Shown here: positions 10,660 to 20,433 of the stretch, in pieces
How positions within the stretch are numbered: the stretch's first letter is position 1
How the letters are laid out: every line of letters starts with the position of its first letter
Source: Calliopum simillimum
Taxonomy: Eukaryota > Arthropoda > Insecta > Diptera > Lauxaniidae
Assembly: GCA_951812925.1 (NCBI GenBank)
Contig: OX638370.1
Coordinates: forward strand, 42,163,948-42,227,947
Reading direction: 5' to 3'
DNA length: 64,000 nt
Made by a program: the position numbers and the translations under genes
The notes under the pieces: model-generated
What the model was told of the DNA's origin: nothing
The model's input: only the letters and a program-made list of their open reading frames with translations
Databases searched by the model: none

Positions 10660-11082
10660 AAAAATAAACAATAAATGAAAGAGACAGAAAAGACAACAAC
10701 AACACATAACTCATGGCGCAGCAAGCTATAGCGACTGAAATGCAAACGATCATTTTTATGCAAGCAATGAACTTTTTTTTCAACAAATTCATACAAAAAA
10801 AAAAAATGTTTATCGTATACAATCTTGTTCCTAACCACACGTAGTACGTTCGAAAAAAAAAAAATTATTAAAATCGGTTCGGTATATTTTGCACCAAATC
10901 GTTACATAGGGTTTTCATATAAGCAATTTTATATAAATAGTATAGATAAATGACTCTTCAAACAGAATTTAATATTCGAATGCTTCCTACAGCCTTACAA
11001 AAAATCATTGTGTATTCAGTTTCAATTCAATTAAACCAAAGTAAATAACTTAGAGAAAGGAAAATGGAAAAGGGAAATAAAA
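10660..11082. other. Short spacer between DINE-1-like copies
   Basis: AT-rich, with poly-A runs at ~10798-10808 and 10853-10864. No gene seen. The 10680-10720 stretch is CAA-rich and may be a continuation of the DNA split by the DINE-1-like insertion. Confidence 0.4.
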
Positions 11083-11480
11083 ACTAGTAAGGGTGTAACC
11101 TTTGGCCTGGCCAAGCATTAAATACCCTACACTGTAGTATTCTGAACATTTTGCTTATATGGGAGGTGGCACGGGTACGGGTTCACCCAGTTTTTGCTCA
11201 GAGCTTGCATTTATAGTTCTTAATGTCTGAGTGAATTTTGGTTGAATTATCGCAAAAAACCTTTTCAGTATAGCATTTAAAACTTTTTTTAATATGGGAG
11301 GTGCCACGCCTTCTTGTCTGATTGCAACTAGTTTTTGCTCCGAGCTTGCGCTTACAATTTGTAGTATTTATGTGTATTTTGGTTGCATTGTCGTGAAAAA
11401 TATTCCTGAAGTTGCATTTGTGTGGGCGGTAGGCGTATACGTGGACCGATTTCACTCATTTTCAACTCCGCGAGAGCTAA
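11083..11480 (+). mobile_element. DINE-1-like element, 3' truncated
   Basis: It starts ACTAGTAAGGGTGT with the GGCCTGGCCA palindrome, has two of the usual internal units (GTGCCACGCC near 11300), and runs to the GGGCGGTAGGCGT segment and TTTTCAACTCC. The CAGC run, core and terminal hairpin are missing. It stops next to a tRNA-like stretch. Confidence 0.8.
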
Positions 11481-11487
11481 TACAAAA

Positions 11488-11545
11488 AAAAATCTCCGGC
11501 GCTAGGGATCGAACCTATGCCCATGGCAAACTTGTGTAACTTGTG
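11488..11545 (-). repeat. tRNA-like T-arm / B-box fragment
   Basis: On the minus strand GGTTCGATCCC is an exact pol III B-box match, with TAGG/CCTA pairing as a T-stem. It is followed by GCGCCGGAGA and a T-run that would act as a pol III terminator. No A-box or complete cloverleaf was found, so this is a tRNA or SINE fragment, not a functional tRNA gene. Confidence 0.45.
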
Positions 11546-11852
11546 TGTAAGGTTTGAATATTAAACACATTTAAAACATTTGTTTTTTTTATATTTTGTT
11601 CTCTTTATCTCTTTTTTAAAATACTTCTCAAATATTGAAACAAACATGTCTCTCTAAACAGAATTTGATATTTGAATGCTTACTGCAGCTTAACAAAATA
11701 TCATTATAAAAGCGCTTCTAATTTATATCTGAACAAGCGATTTAAAAGCGCTTGGTTAAAAATCGCTTGAATTTTTCTAAGCTTATATCCGAAAATGTAT
11801 TTTATTCTGCTGAACCCAAACTAATACCTATAACCCTAGCGTTCAAGATACG

Positions 11853-12029
11853 TGTTGAATACTAGTGTGCTTTGCCCTTAATCATATTAAAAGTACACGT
11901 ATGAACACCTCCTAATATTATTTAGAAAGTAAGCAGCACTGTTTATTAGTACTTAAGAAATATGTATATAAACTACTTCTCAATAAAGCATTCTCTCTCT
12001 TTTGTCTTAATCATCTCGAGTACACTTCA
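11853..12029 (+). repeat. 5' LTR, 177 bp
   Basis: TGTTGAATAC...CACTTCA. TATATAA near 11962 and CAATAAAG near 11980 are the probable TATA box and poly(A) signal, compressed as in other short-LTR elements. It differs from the 3' LTR by one G/A and one T/A. Confidence 0.93.
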
Positions 12030-12031
12030 AT

Positions 12032-12042
12032 TGGCGACGAGG
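12032..12042 (+). promoter_or_regulatory. Primer binding site, tRNA-Ser type
   Basis: TGGCGACGAGG starts two bases after the LTR. It is complementary to a tRNA 3' end CCTCGTCGCCA, the acceptor sequence known for eukaryotic tRNA-Ser(GCT). That tRNA would prime minus-strand DNA synthesis. Confidence 0.75.
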
Positions 12043-12087
12043 TTAAGTAAAATTTTATTTTATAAATATAAAAAAAAAAAAGAAAAG

Positions 12088-12267
12088 ATGACTAAACCCG
12101 AAGAGTCTCAAACTGTGACAACCAAGATGGTACATACAGCAAGTGTGCCAGAATTTTCTTCGTTGGATAATTTTCAACTATGGCATGAGAGACTGGAGCT
12201 GCATTTTATTGAGATTGAGTGCACCAAAGAAAGTGGAAAAATTTCTACGTTATTAAAAACCATCAGC
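12088..12267 (+). pseudogene. gag N-terminal fragment, interrupted
   Basis: The likely gag start is ATG 12088 (MTKPEESQTV). It is preferred over an in-frame ATG at 11962 because that one lies within the LTR. Sixty codons run to ...KISTLLKTIS. The frame then enters an inserted palindrome and stops meaninglessly at 12351. The gag frame resumes at 13337 with SEVYGILHSVCSP, exactly after the repeated target site. Gag forms the virus-like particle. Confidence 0.85.
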
Positions 12268-13332
12268 CACACTGCTCCTGAACAAACGATAGGTTGCATG
12301 AAAATGACACCAAAAACGAACAATGCCCCTTTATTTGTAATCATTCACTGAGTAAAAATCAACTTTATTTGAAATCTTAGCTGCTCCTTTTTTGAAAATA
12401 TCTCGATTTTTCCAATTGGGGCATTTTCCCATACAAAAAGAAAAAAAAAATTTTTTAACTACATTAAACTAAAATTAAAATAATCACAATCGATGTGTTT
12501 TGCGATGCTAAACGCGAATCCAACCTCAAAATTGCTCTATCGTGTATAGTTTATGAGATATTGTAACCTAAAGACCAAAATAAGTCGTTTTTTGCCATTT
12601 TTTGAAGCTATATAACTATGTTACATATCATTTATTCGTCAAATGTGGCTTAAATACTGAAAAGCCCCAATTTTTTCCTTTAAAACCTAATTTAAATTAT
12701 ATTTATATCTTCATGCTTCTAAGAGATGTCGTAGACCGAAATATTGTCAAAACGGGTTTTTTGCACTTTTGTGTCTTTTTAGGTTAGGATATCTTTGAGG
12801 AAAAAAAATATATCAACATAATTTAAATTATGTTTTAAAGGAAAATATTGGGACTTTCAAGTATTTAAGCCACATTTGAAGAATAAATGATATGTTACAT
12901 AGTTATATAGCTTCAAAAAATGGCAAAAAACGACTTATTTTGGTCTTTAGGTTACAATATCTCATAAACTATACACGATAGAGCAATTCTGAGGTTGGAT
13001 TCGCGTTTAGCATCGCAAAACACATCGATTGTGATTATTTTAATTTTAGTTTAATGTAGTTAGAGCAATTCTGAGGTTGGATTCGCGTTTAGCATCGCAA
13101 AACACATCGATTGTGATTATTTTAATTTTAGTTTAATGTAGTTAAAAAATTTTTTTTTTCTTTTTGTATGGGAAAATGCCCCAATTGGAAAAATCGAGAT
13201 ATTTTCAAAAAAGGAGCAGCTAAGATTTCAAATAAAGTTGATTTTTACTCAGTGAATGATTACGAATAAAGGGGCATTGTTCGTTTTTGGTGTCATTTTC
13301 ATGCAACCTATCGTTTGTTCAGGAGCAGTGTG
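12268..13332. mobile_element. 1065-bp palindromic (foldback) element inserted in gag, TSD CAGC
   Basis: The ends are CACACTGCTCCTG...CAGGAGCAGTGTG and the 4-bp target CAGC is duplicated (12264-12267, 13333-13336). Removing the insert and one target copy restores gag continuity in sense, which fixes the boundaries. The two arms (~450 bp each, nearly identical by eye) meet in a short unique centre (~12720-12800). The right arm alone carries an 82-bp tandem duplication (12980 and 13062). No coding capacity is seen. CAC termini and a 4-bp target duplication fit the Chapaev branch of CMC transposons (inference). Confidence 0.88.
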
Positions 13333-13336
13333 CAGC

Positions 13337-14929
13337 AGCGAGGTATACGGAATCCTGCATAGCGTTTGTAGCCCTAAACTGCCAAGCCAGATAAGTTATA
13401 CTGAGCTTTGTGCAATTTCGGAACGCCATTTTACTCCGCCAGTCATTTTGTTCCGCGAGAGAAAAAATTTTTACGCCGCGAAAAGATCAGAAAACGAGAC
13501 AGTGGCCGCTTGGTATGCGCATGTAAAAAAACTGTCACTGCAATGCAAATTTGGCGAAGTTCTTGAGAAAGTAGTTCTTGATAAAATTGTCGTCGAGCTT
13601 CCGGACAAAATTTTTGAAAAAATATGCGAAGAGGACCAGGAACTTACTTTAGATAAAGCTTTCAAAAAGGCACTTATAATGGAATCTAAGCTCGCAGCGC
13701 AGTCATATGTTAAAAGTGAGGTTAATTACGTGAAAACACATGAACGCAGTAACTACAGCAGCAGCAGCAGCGGCAGCAGAGCTAATCATGCAAAAAGTGG
13801 TTCGAGCAATAATGACAAGAGAAAAAAGTGTTCTCACTGTGGTTGGAAGAATCACACATCCAGCAAGTGCAAGTATCGTAATAGCGTTTGTCATACTTGC
13901 AATAAGCCAGGTCATTTGGCAAATATTTGTCGTAACAAAAACAATAATGTTCAGTTTATTAATGAAAAAGAAGAAAGTAGTGGTATTTTTGATTCTATTT
14001 ATAGTATTTCTACAGTAAGTCAAAAAAATGTTTGCGACCAGTACGAGCTTTCAGTTGAAGTAAATGGTTTTCGATTGACTGTATTGTGCGATACCGGGGC
14101 ACCGTGCTCTTTGATGTCAGTCAATATTTTTGATTCACATTTTGATCGGAGGTTGCTGCGAGGGTGCTCAACTTCATACGCAGGATATGGTGGTGAACCA
14201 GTAAATGTTATCGGTGAGTTTGATGCTACAGTGTGTTATCGCGGACAGATTGTCAATGGTAAATTTATTGTGACGAACACGAAAAGACCAACCTTGTTGG
14301 GACGAGAATTTTTGAGTAGTTTAGGATTTGAGTTAAGAGTTAATAATTCAGGTAAATTACCTTATGAAATAAATTACGTTAATTCTTACAAACAAGTTGT
14401 AGCAGAATTAAAAAATGAATTTTCTGATGTTTTCAAGTGCGATTTAGGCAAGTGCAATTTGTGTACAGTAAAATTACAATTGGAAAAAGATTATAGTCCT
14501 ATTTTTTGCAAACCGCGAACTGTACCTTTAGCTTGGCGCGATACCATAGAAAAGCAATTGCAAGATTTGGTTCAAAAAGAAATTTTGATTCCAGTAGAGA
14601 ATGCGGAATGGGGAACACCATTGGTTCCTATATTAAAGCCTAATGGCCAAATACGAATCTGTGGAGATTACAAGACTACTGATAATCGTTTTTTGGTGGA
14701 TTTTAAGTATCCGCTACCACGAATAGATCAGATTTTTGCATTAATGCAGGGTGGTAAACTTTTTACCAAATTAGATATGTCTAACGCGTACAATCAACTC
14801 ATTCTTGATGAGGATTCACAAAAATTATGTACATGGAGTACTCATAAGGGTCTCTTTCGTATGACACGTTTGCCTTTTGGCATAAAAACGGCTTCTGCGA
14901 TATTTCAAAAACTATTGAAAGTTTATTAG
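13337..14929 (+). pseudogene. gag C-terminus, protease and RT N-terminal half
   Basis: Gag resumes at 13337. A Q/N/S-rich basic linker is followed by two CX2CX4HX4C zinc knuckles (CSHCGWKNHTSSKC and CHTCNKPGHLANIC, ~13829-13930), which bind RNA. The aspartic protease active site is DTGA (~14089-14100). RT fingers and palm follow (~14440 onward), with KPNGQIRICGDYK, a KLDMSNAYNQ motif holding the first catalytic Asp, and RLPFGIKTAS. Gag and pol share one frame here. The frame ends early at 14929 because one A is missing from an A-run near 14907-14911; the downstream RT sequence is intact in the -1 frame. Confidence 0.92.
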
Positions 14930-16746
14930 GTGAAATCCCAAACATTTTTTGTTATCAAGATGATATTACCATTACTGGAAAAGACTTTGCTGAGCATTTA
15001 CAAATTCTTAGACGTGTATTAACTAAACTCCAAACAGCCGGATTCAGACTTAACGTTGATAAATGCGAATTTTTCAATGAGAAAATTTCTTATTTAGGTT
15101 TCGATATAGATGCAAACGGGTTGAGTAAAAATAAAGATCGTATTAAAAGCATTATTAATGCACCTAAGCCTAATGATATTTCTCAATTAAGAGCCTTCAT
15201 AGGCATGGTAAATTACCATTCAAAATTTATTTCTAATTTTTCTGAAAAGATGCTTCCCCTTTACAAATTGCTATAAAAAAATGTTAAATTTATTTGGAGC
15301 AAAGAATGTCAGGAAGCGTATGAAACATTAAAAGCAGAAATCTGCTCAGACAAAATTCTTGTTCATTTTGATCGGAAAAAACAAATTGTGCTTTCCACTG
15401 ATGCAAGAAATTCAGCAGTTGCTGGCGTACTTTCTCATATATATGAGGATGGTTCTAAAAAACCTATAGCGTTTATTTCGAGAGCGTTAAATAGAACAGA
15501 AGAGAACTACAGCACCATCGAAAAAGAGGCACTGGCCATAGTTTTTAGTGTAACGAAGTTGAGGCAGTACTTATTGGGAGTCTTTTTCACCTTAGAAACA
15601 GACCATAGGCCTTTATTAGCTTTATTCGGTGAAAATAAAGGCATTCCTCCAATGCCAGATGCAAGAATGCAAAGGTGGGCCTTCATACTGTCAGGGTTCA
15701 ATTACAAAATCATATACGTAAAGGGTTCTCTTAACGATGCAGATAATTTATCACGCATTCCCCAAGCGGAAACGTCAGACATTTTTAGGGAATCAACTTA
15801 CATTAATTATGTTGATTCGATTCAACTTAATTATAAAAACATTGCGATTGAAACACGCAGGGATGCTGTGTTATCAAAAATTATGCATTGCATTCAGGAT
15901 GGAACGATCACTAGTTTGAAGGAGAAAGAGTTTGAACCTTTTTGCTCGAAAGCTTTAGAGTTGAGTGTAGAGTCAGGTTGCGTATTATGGGGTTATCGTA
16001 CCATAATACCCGTTAAATTGCGCAAACTCGTATTAGAAAACTTTCACAGCTCTCATTTAGGAATTGTAAAAACAAAAGCTTTAGCTCGTTCTTACATTTG
16101 GTGGCCAAACCTAGATAAAGATATTGAAATTTTAATTAAATGTTGTCAGCCTTGTCAAATGACACAGCCAAGTCCAGAGAAAAGTTCACTCATTTCATGG
16201 ACACCGACAGATTCTGTTTGGAAACGTGTTCATGTTGATTTTGCTGGACCTATCATGGGTTATCATTTATTTCTAGTAATCGACTCTTTTCCTAAGTGGG
16301 TCGAAGTCTTTAAAACTAAAGATATTACTAGTGCCTTCACTATAAGTAAATTACGTGAAGTATTGTCTCGCTTTGGATTAGTTGATACGCTCGTTAGCGA
16401 TAACGGACGACAGTTTACTTCAGCAGAGTTTAAAAATTTTATGGCTAATAATCACATTAAGCATGTGTTGACTGCTCCTGGTCATCCAGCAACAAATGGG
16501 CAGGCCGAAAATTTTGTGAAAACTTTGAAGAAATCTTTGACTGCAAATTTTAATGATCTTAAAAATGATAAATTCGATGTGGTACTTAATAGATTTCTAT
16601 TTGATTACCGTATAACTAAACATTGTACTACAAATGAGTCCCCTGCCAAATTGTTATTTGGACGAGAAATTAAATCACGTTTTAGTGTCCTTAACCCACC
16701 ATTAGTCAGAGAAATTATAAACAAAAAAACAAGAAATCTCTGTTAA
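14911..16746 (+). pseudogene. RT C-terminal half, RNase H and integrase
   Basis: In the frame entered after the frameshift, the RT catalytic motif is YQDD (14953-14964) in place of the usual YVDD/YLDD. A TAA at 15274-15276 breaks the connection domain. RNase H follows (~15380-15750) with LSTDARN (D), IEKEAL (E) and LETDHRPL (D). Integrase has an HHCC zinc finger (HSSH...CCQPC, ~16030-16160) and a DD35E triad at codons 16237, 16399 and 16507. Translation would stop at 16744-16746 after a further frameshift in an A-run (~16723-16729). Confidence 0.92.
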
Positions 16747-17149
16747 GAACTCTAGAGGGAAACGAAATGTTACTTTTGATGTTGGACAAAAAGTTTTTGT
16801 TAAAAATTACTCTAACCCCAACAAGGCTGGTTGGTCACCTGGTACAATCAAGAAACAATTTGATCCAAGAAATTACTCTGTTTTACTGTCTAAAGAAAAT
16901 CGAATAATCAAACGACATTTGGATCAAATGCGTACAGCGGAAACCTGCGATGATGATGAGCATCCTCGCAGCAGTTCTCCAACTGTAATTCCATCACAAG
17001 TCGATGAAGATCATCTTACAGGTGCTGAAAATGTTCAATACATGGAAGATAGAGAAGAGATAGTAAGTGCTGAAATTGTTATTGATGAAAAACTACCACC
17101 TAGAAATAGTAAAAGAAAGGCAATTGAAGCCATGCAAAAAAAGTGTTAA
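16740..17149 (+). pseudogene. Integrase C-terminal domain and acidic tail
   Basis: In the +1 frame relative to the integrase core, the sequence continues with DVGQKVFVKNYS and GWSPGTIKKQFDP, then LLSKENRIIKRHLDQMR, a C-terminal DNA-binding fold of the GPY/F kind. A serine-rich acidic tail with PRNSKRK ends at TAA 17147-17149. It is separated from the core only by the frameshift near 16725. Confidence 0.85.
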
Positions 17150-17292
17150 GAATTAGTTTTTGTAATTGATACTGTAACTTAAAAGAAATTGAATTAATTT
17201 TTAGTTTTCATAACTAATATAGTAATTTGAATTAATGTAAAATGAATTAATTTTGACTATGTTATTTAAAATTTTTAGAAATAATCATCTTT

Positions 17293-17479
17293 AGAAAGGG
17301 GTTGTTGAATACTAGTGTGCTTTGCCCTTAATCATATTAAAAGTACACGTATGAACACCTCCTAATATTATTTAGAAAGTAAGCAACACTGTTTATTAGT
17401 ACTTAAGAAATATGTATATAAACTACTACTCAATAAAGCATTCTCTCTCTTTTGTCTTAATCATCTCGAGTACACTTCA
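17293..17479 (+). repeat. Polypurine tract and 3' LTR
   Basis: AGAAAGGGG (from 17293) is the polypurine tract, and the 3' LTR spans 17303-17479. The LTR ends TTCA and is followed by ATACG, the second copy of the target site. Confidence 0.92.
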
Positions 17480-19024
17480 ATACGGATTAACGAGGCTTAG
17501 TGGTTCATAACCCCCAATATCAATATTTTGATATTCAAATCAAATCTATATAATTTTTGTTGTTAAACAAATCCTGTTAAGCCCAAGTTCATCACAATTT
17601 CTTTCTGTGTAATAACATACACGTACAGTCATAAGCACTTGTATTAACTGCCAAATGAAAACAAAAACAACAACAACAGCAAGAATAGCTTAAACTGAAG
17701 TGATAACAGCACCCGAAGGACTCGTCATTTTATTGAGAACTGCGCTGTCATATCAAAAAATAAAGAAAAAAATTTTATGAATTTTTGCTCAACATCTCAT
17801 ATGAGCGCAGCAGTGGTGAAATGGGGCAGGTGCAGATATAAAAAAATCGCTTTGCAATATTTATTATGCGTTGTTATTTGCAGTCATGAATGAAGGTTTT
17901 GTAGAAGGGGACCAGGGAGGGGGATATTGTGTTTTTTCGTTGCAGCGTTTACTCATACACAAAATAAACTGCAAATACGTGACGCAACGTTATATAACAT
18001 TTGCAGGCGCCTTAAACTATGCTACAGAAAAATGTAACTAAAACGAAAAAAAAGACAAAATTATTTCTGCCAATATACAATATATTGGCTTAACCCGAAG
18101 CTGTCAATAACTATTTTTATTTGTTGCTATTGTTATTGTTGTAATCTTATTGGCAGGACATGAGAACTGGGGCCAAAAAAGAAAAATACGGTTATGTTGC
18201 ATATAAAGTTGAGGTTTATTGAAGTTTTTACCATCAGAGGCTACATTTTATGATTGAACATAAATGCCAGACTAAAAAATTGCAGAATTATTTTGCGTAT
18301 TTTTTTTTCTGAATGAAACTCTTTTAAGCTGAGATTTTGAACAGCAATCAATACACGTTCAATTAAAAACATTGCGATATTTTAAACTTTATTGAAAATC
18401 ATGCGATATATGGAAAAATTAGGGTCCCTCAGGTTTTCTGGTAAGTTTATTAATCTAAAGTTATGTTTTTCCCATAAGCAAGTTGCTTCGTTCAACATCA
18501 TTAGCTTCATTAGATATCAATATGAAAGCTTCAAACATTGAGTGTTGCAGAACGAGATGCATTTGAGTTTGTTTATGCTCTTCCTGGTTTTAAAAGCGCA
18601 AAACCTACATCACAAAAGCTTCTGGTGTTTTGCTGTGATTAATTTGGGATACTCTCTCACACTAGTTCAAAATGTCTCAAAAGTGACCAAAACTTGAAAT
18701 TATTATATTTTCAAGACGAAACATTTTACTCATGTATTTTTGGGGTTTCTGATTGCAAATCCGTTATCGGTTTCTTAATAATGGAGAAATACAAAAACTA
18801 AATTTCTATAGGGTTTTCAAATTGTTTATTGAAATTAAAAAAACCAAATGACGGCTGATTTGTATGAATAAAATATAACACGAAGGAAAATCGCTTTTCA
18901 ATACAGTTGGTATTTTTGGTCAAAAAATGATCCTCTACTCTACAAGAATACTGCTATTTTTGTGTAATTTTTAGTTTAATGGTTTCTGGCGACTAGTAAG
19001 CATACCCTCTATGGGTAAAAAAAC
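17480..19024. other. AT-rich intergenic sequence
   Basis: No gene recognised. 18640-18830 (TTTTTGGGGTTTCTGATTGC and surroundings) matches 28330-28590 in sense, so it is a dispersed repeat. CAACAACAACAGCAA-type low complexity occurs near 17660. Confidence 0.5.
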
Positions 19025-19562
19025 ATCTACCTCTACCTCTACCTCTACCTCTACCTCTACCTCTACCTCTACCTCTACCTCTACCTCTACCTCTACCTCT
19101 ACCTCTACCTCTACCTCTACCTCTACCTCTACCTCTACCTCTACCTCTACCTCTACCTCTACCTCTACCTCTACCTCTACCTCTACCTCTACCTCTACCT
19201 CTACCTCTACCTCTACCTCTACCTCTACCTCTACCTCTACCTCTACCTCTACCTCTACCTCTACCTCTACCTGTACCTCTACCTCTACCTCTACCTCTAC
19301 CTCTACCTCTACCTCTACCTCTACCTCTACCTCTACCTCTACCTCTACCTCTACCTCTACCTCTACCTCTACCTCTACCTCTACCTCTACCTCTACCTCT
19401 ACCTCTACCTCTACCTCTACCTCTACCTCTACCTCTACCTCTACCTCTACCTCTACCTCTACCTCTACCTCTACCTCTACCTCTACCTCTACCTCTACCT
19501 CTACCTCTACCTCTACCTCTACCTCTACCTCTACCTCTACCTCTACCTCTACCTCTACCTCT
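19025..19562 (+). repeat. (CTCTAC)n hexanucleotide array, ~89 copies
   Basis: About 540 bp of pure ACCTCT repeat with one visible substitution (C to G at 19273). The open frame over it (Thr-Ser repeats) is a consequence of the period. It is not the insect telomere repeat TTAGG. Its purity implies recent expansion or active homogenisation, and possibly collapsed length in an assembly. Confidence 0.98.
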
Positions 19563-19609
19563 TTTTAGTAAGATTCCAAGTAATTAAAGTTAAAATTCTT
19601 TTCTGTTTT

Positions 19610-20433
19610 TATACCCTACACCTAGGGCATATTCACTTTGTCCTTCCGTTTGTAACGCAGGGAAAGAGGCGTGGCAGGTATGGAAAACTATATATATTCT
19701 TGATCATCGTCACCTCCTGAGTCGATATAGCCTTGTCTGTCTGACTGGCTGGCTGGCTGGCTAGGTGTGCGTGGAAATAAATTTTTTGTGAAAACTGAGC
19801 AACATAATTTAATGAAATTTGGTATTCTGCCTCCGTCGTTAAAGTTAGCTCGGGGGATTGAAAATAAGCGAAATTGGTCAACGTACACCCTACCACACAT
19901 TCAAAAAATATATTCAAAATGCAATTATAAAAGCAATGACAGAAGCAAAATACACAAAGTACTAGAAATAGTAAGTACAAGCTCTGATCAAAAACTTGGC
20001 AAATTCGGACTAGAGCGCGTGGCACCTCCCATAAAAACAAAAGTTTTTTGAGATAACCCAACCAAATTGTATTTAAATGCTCAGACTAATAAACGCAAGC
20101 TCTAAAAAAAAACTAGGCGAACTCTGACAAGAGGGCGTGGCACCTTCCATATAAGCGATTTTTTTAAGAATTCCACTTAAACACTGAGAACAGCAACTGC
20201 AAGCTCAACGCAAAATGTAGGTAAGCTCGGAGAAAGGGGAGTGGCACTTCCCATAAAAGCAATTCTTATACTCTCCTAGGAGTTACGAAGGAATAGAACA
20301 ATTTATATTAATAAAATCGTGTATGTACAAGAAAATTGCATAGTATATATCAACTACGTGTTTAATAATAGTCTTGAAGTGCAGTGTAGGGTATTTTATT
20401 TTTGGCCAGGCCAAAGATACCACTCTTACTAGT
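19610..20433 (-). mobile_element. DINE-1-like element, full length, minus strand
   Basis: It enters at the terminal hairpin (TATACCCT, 19610), then the core complement, GTCTGTCTGACTGGCTGG..., and units with GTGGCACCTCCCATA (~20018, 20135, 20240). It exits at GGCCAGGCC and TTACTAGT (20433). It is more diverged than the copies at 9864 and 28909. Confidence 0.82.

Larger units (their letters stand above)
11853..17479 (+). mobile_element. mag-like Ty3/gypsy LTR retrotransposon, nearly complete, inactivated
   Basis: The element is bounded by identical-length 177-bp LTRs and a 5-bp target duplication ATACG (11848-11852 and 17480-17484). Its order is LTR, tRNA-Ser-type primer site, gag with two zinc knuckles, protease, RT, RNase H, integrase, polypurine tract, LTR. 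The LTRs differ at only two positions by eye (about 1%), so insertion was recent. Damage includes a palindromic element in gag, a one-base deletion in an A-run near 14910, a stop at 15274-15276 and a second frameshift in an A-run near 16725. Short LTRs and the tRNA-Ser primer site suggest the mag lineage (inference). Confidence 0.93.

Noticed and set aside
19011..19568. 185-codon Thr-Ser repeat frame
   Set aside because: It is a direct translation of the (CTCTAC)n array; no flanking coding sequence.
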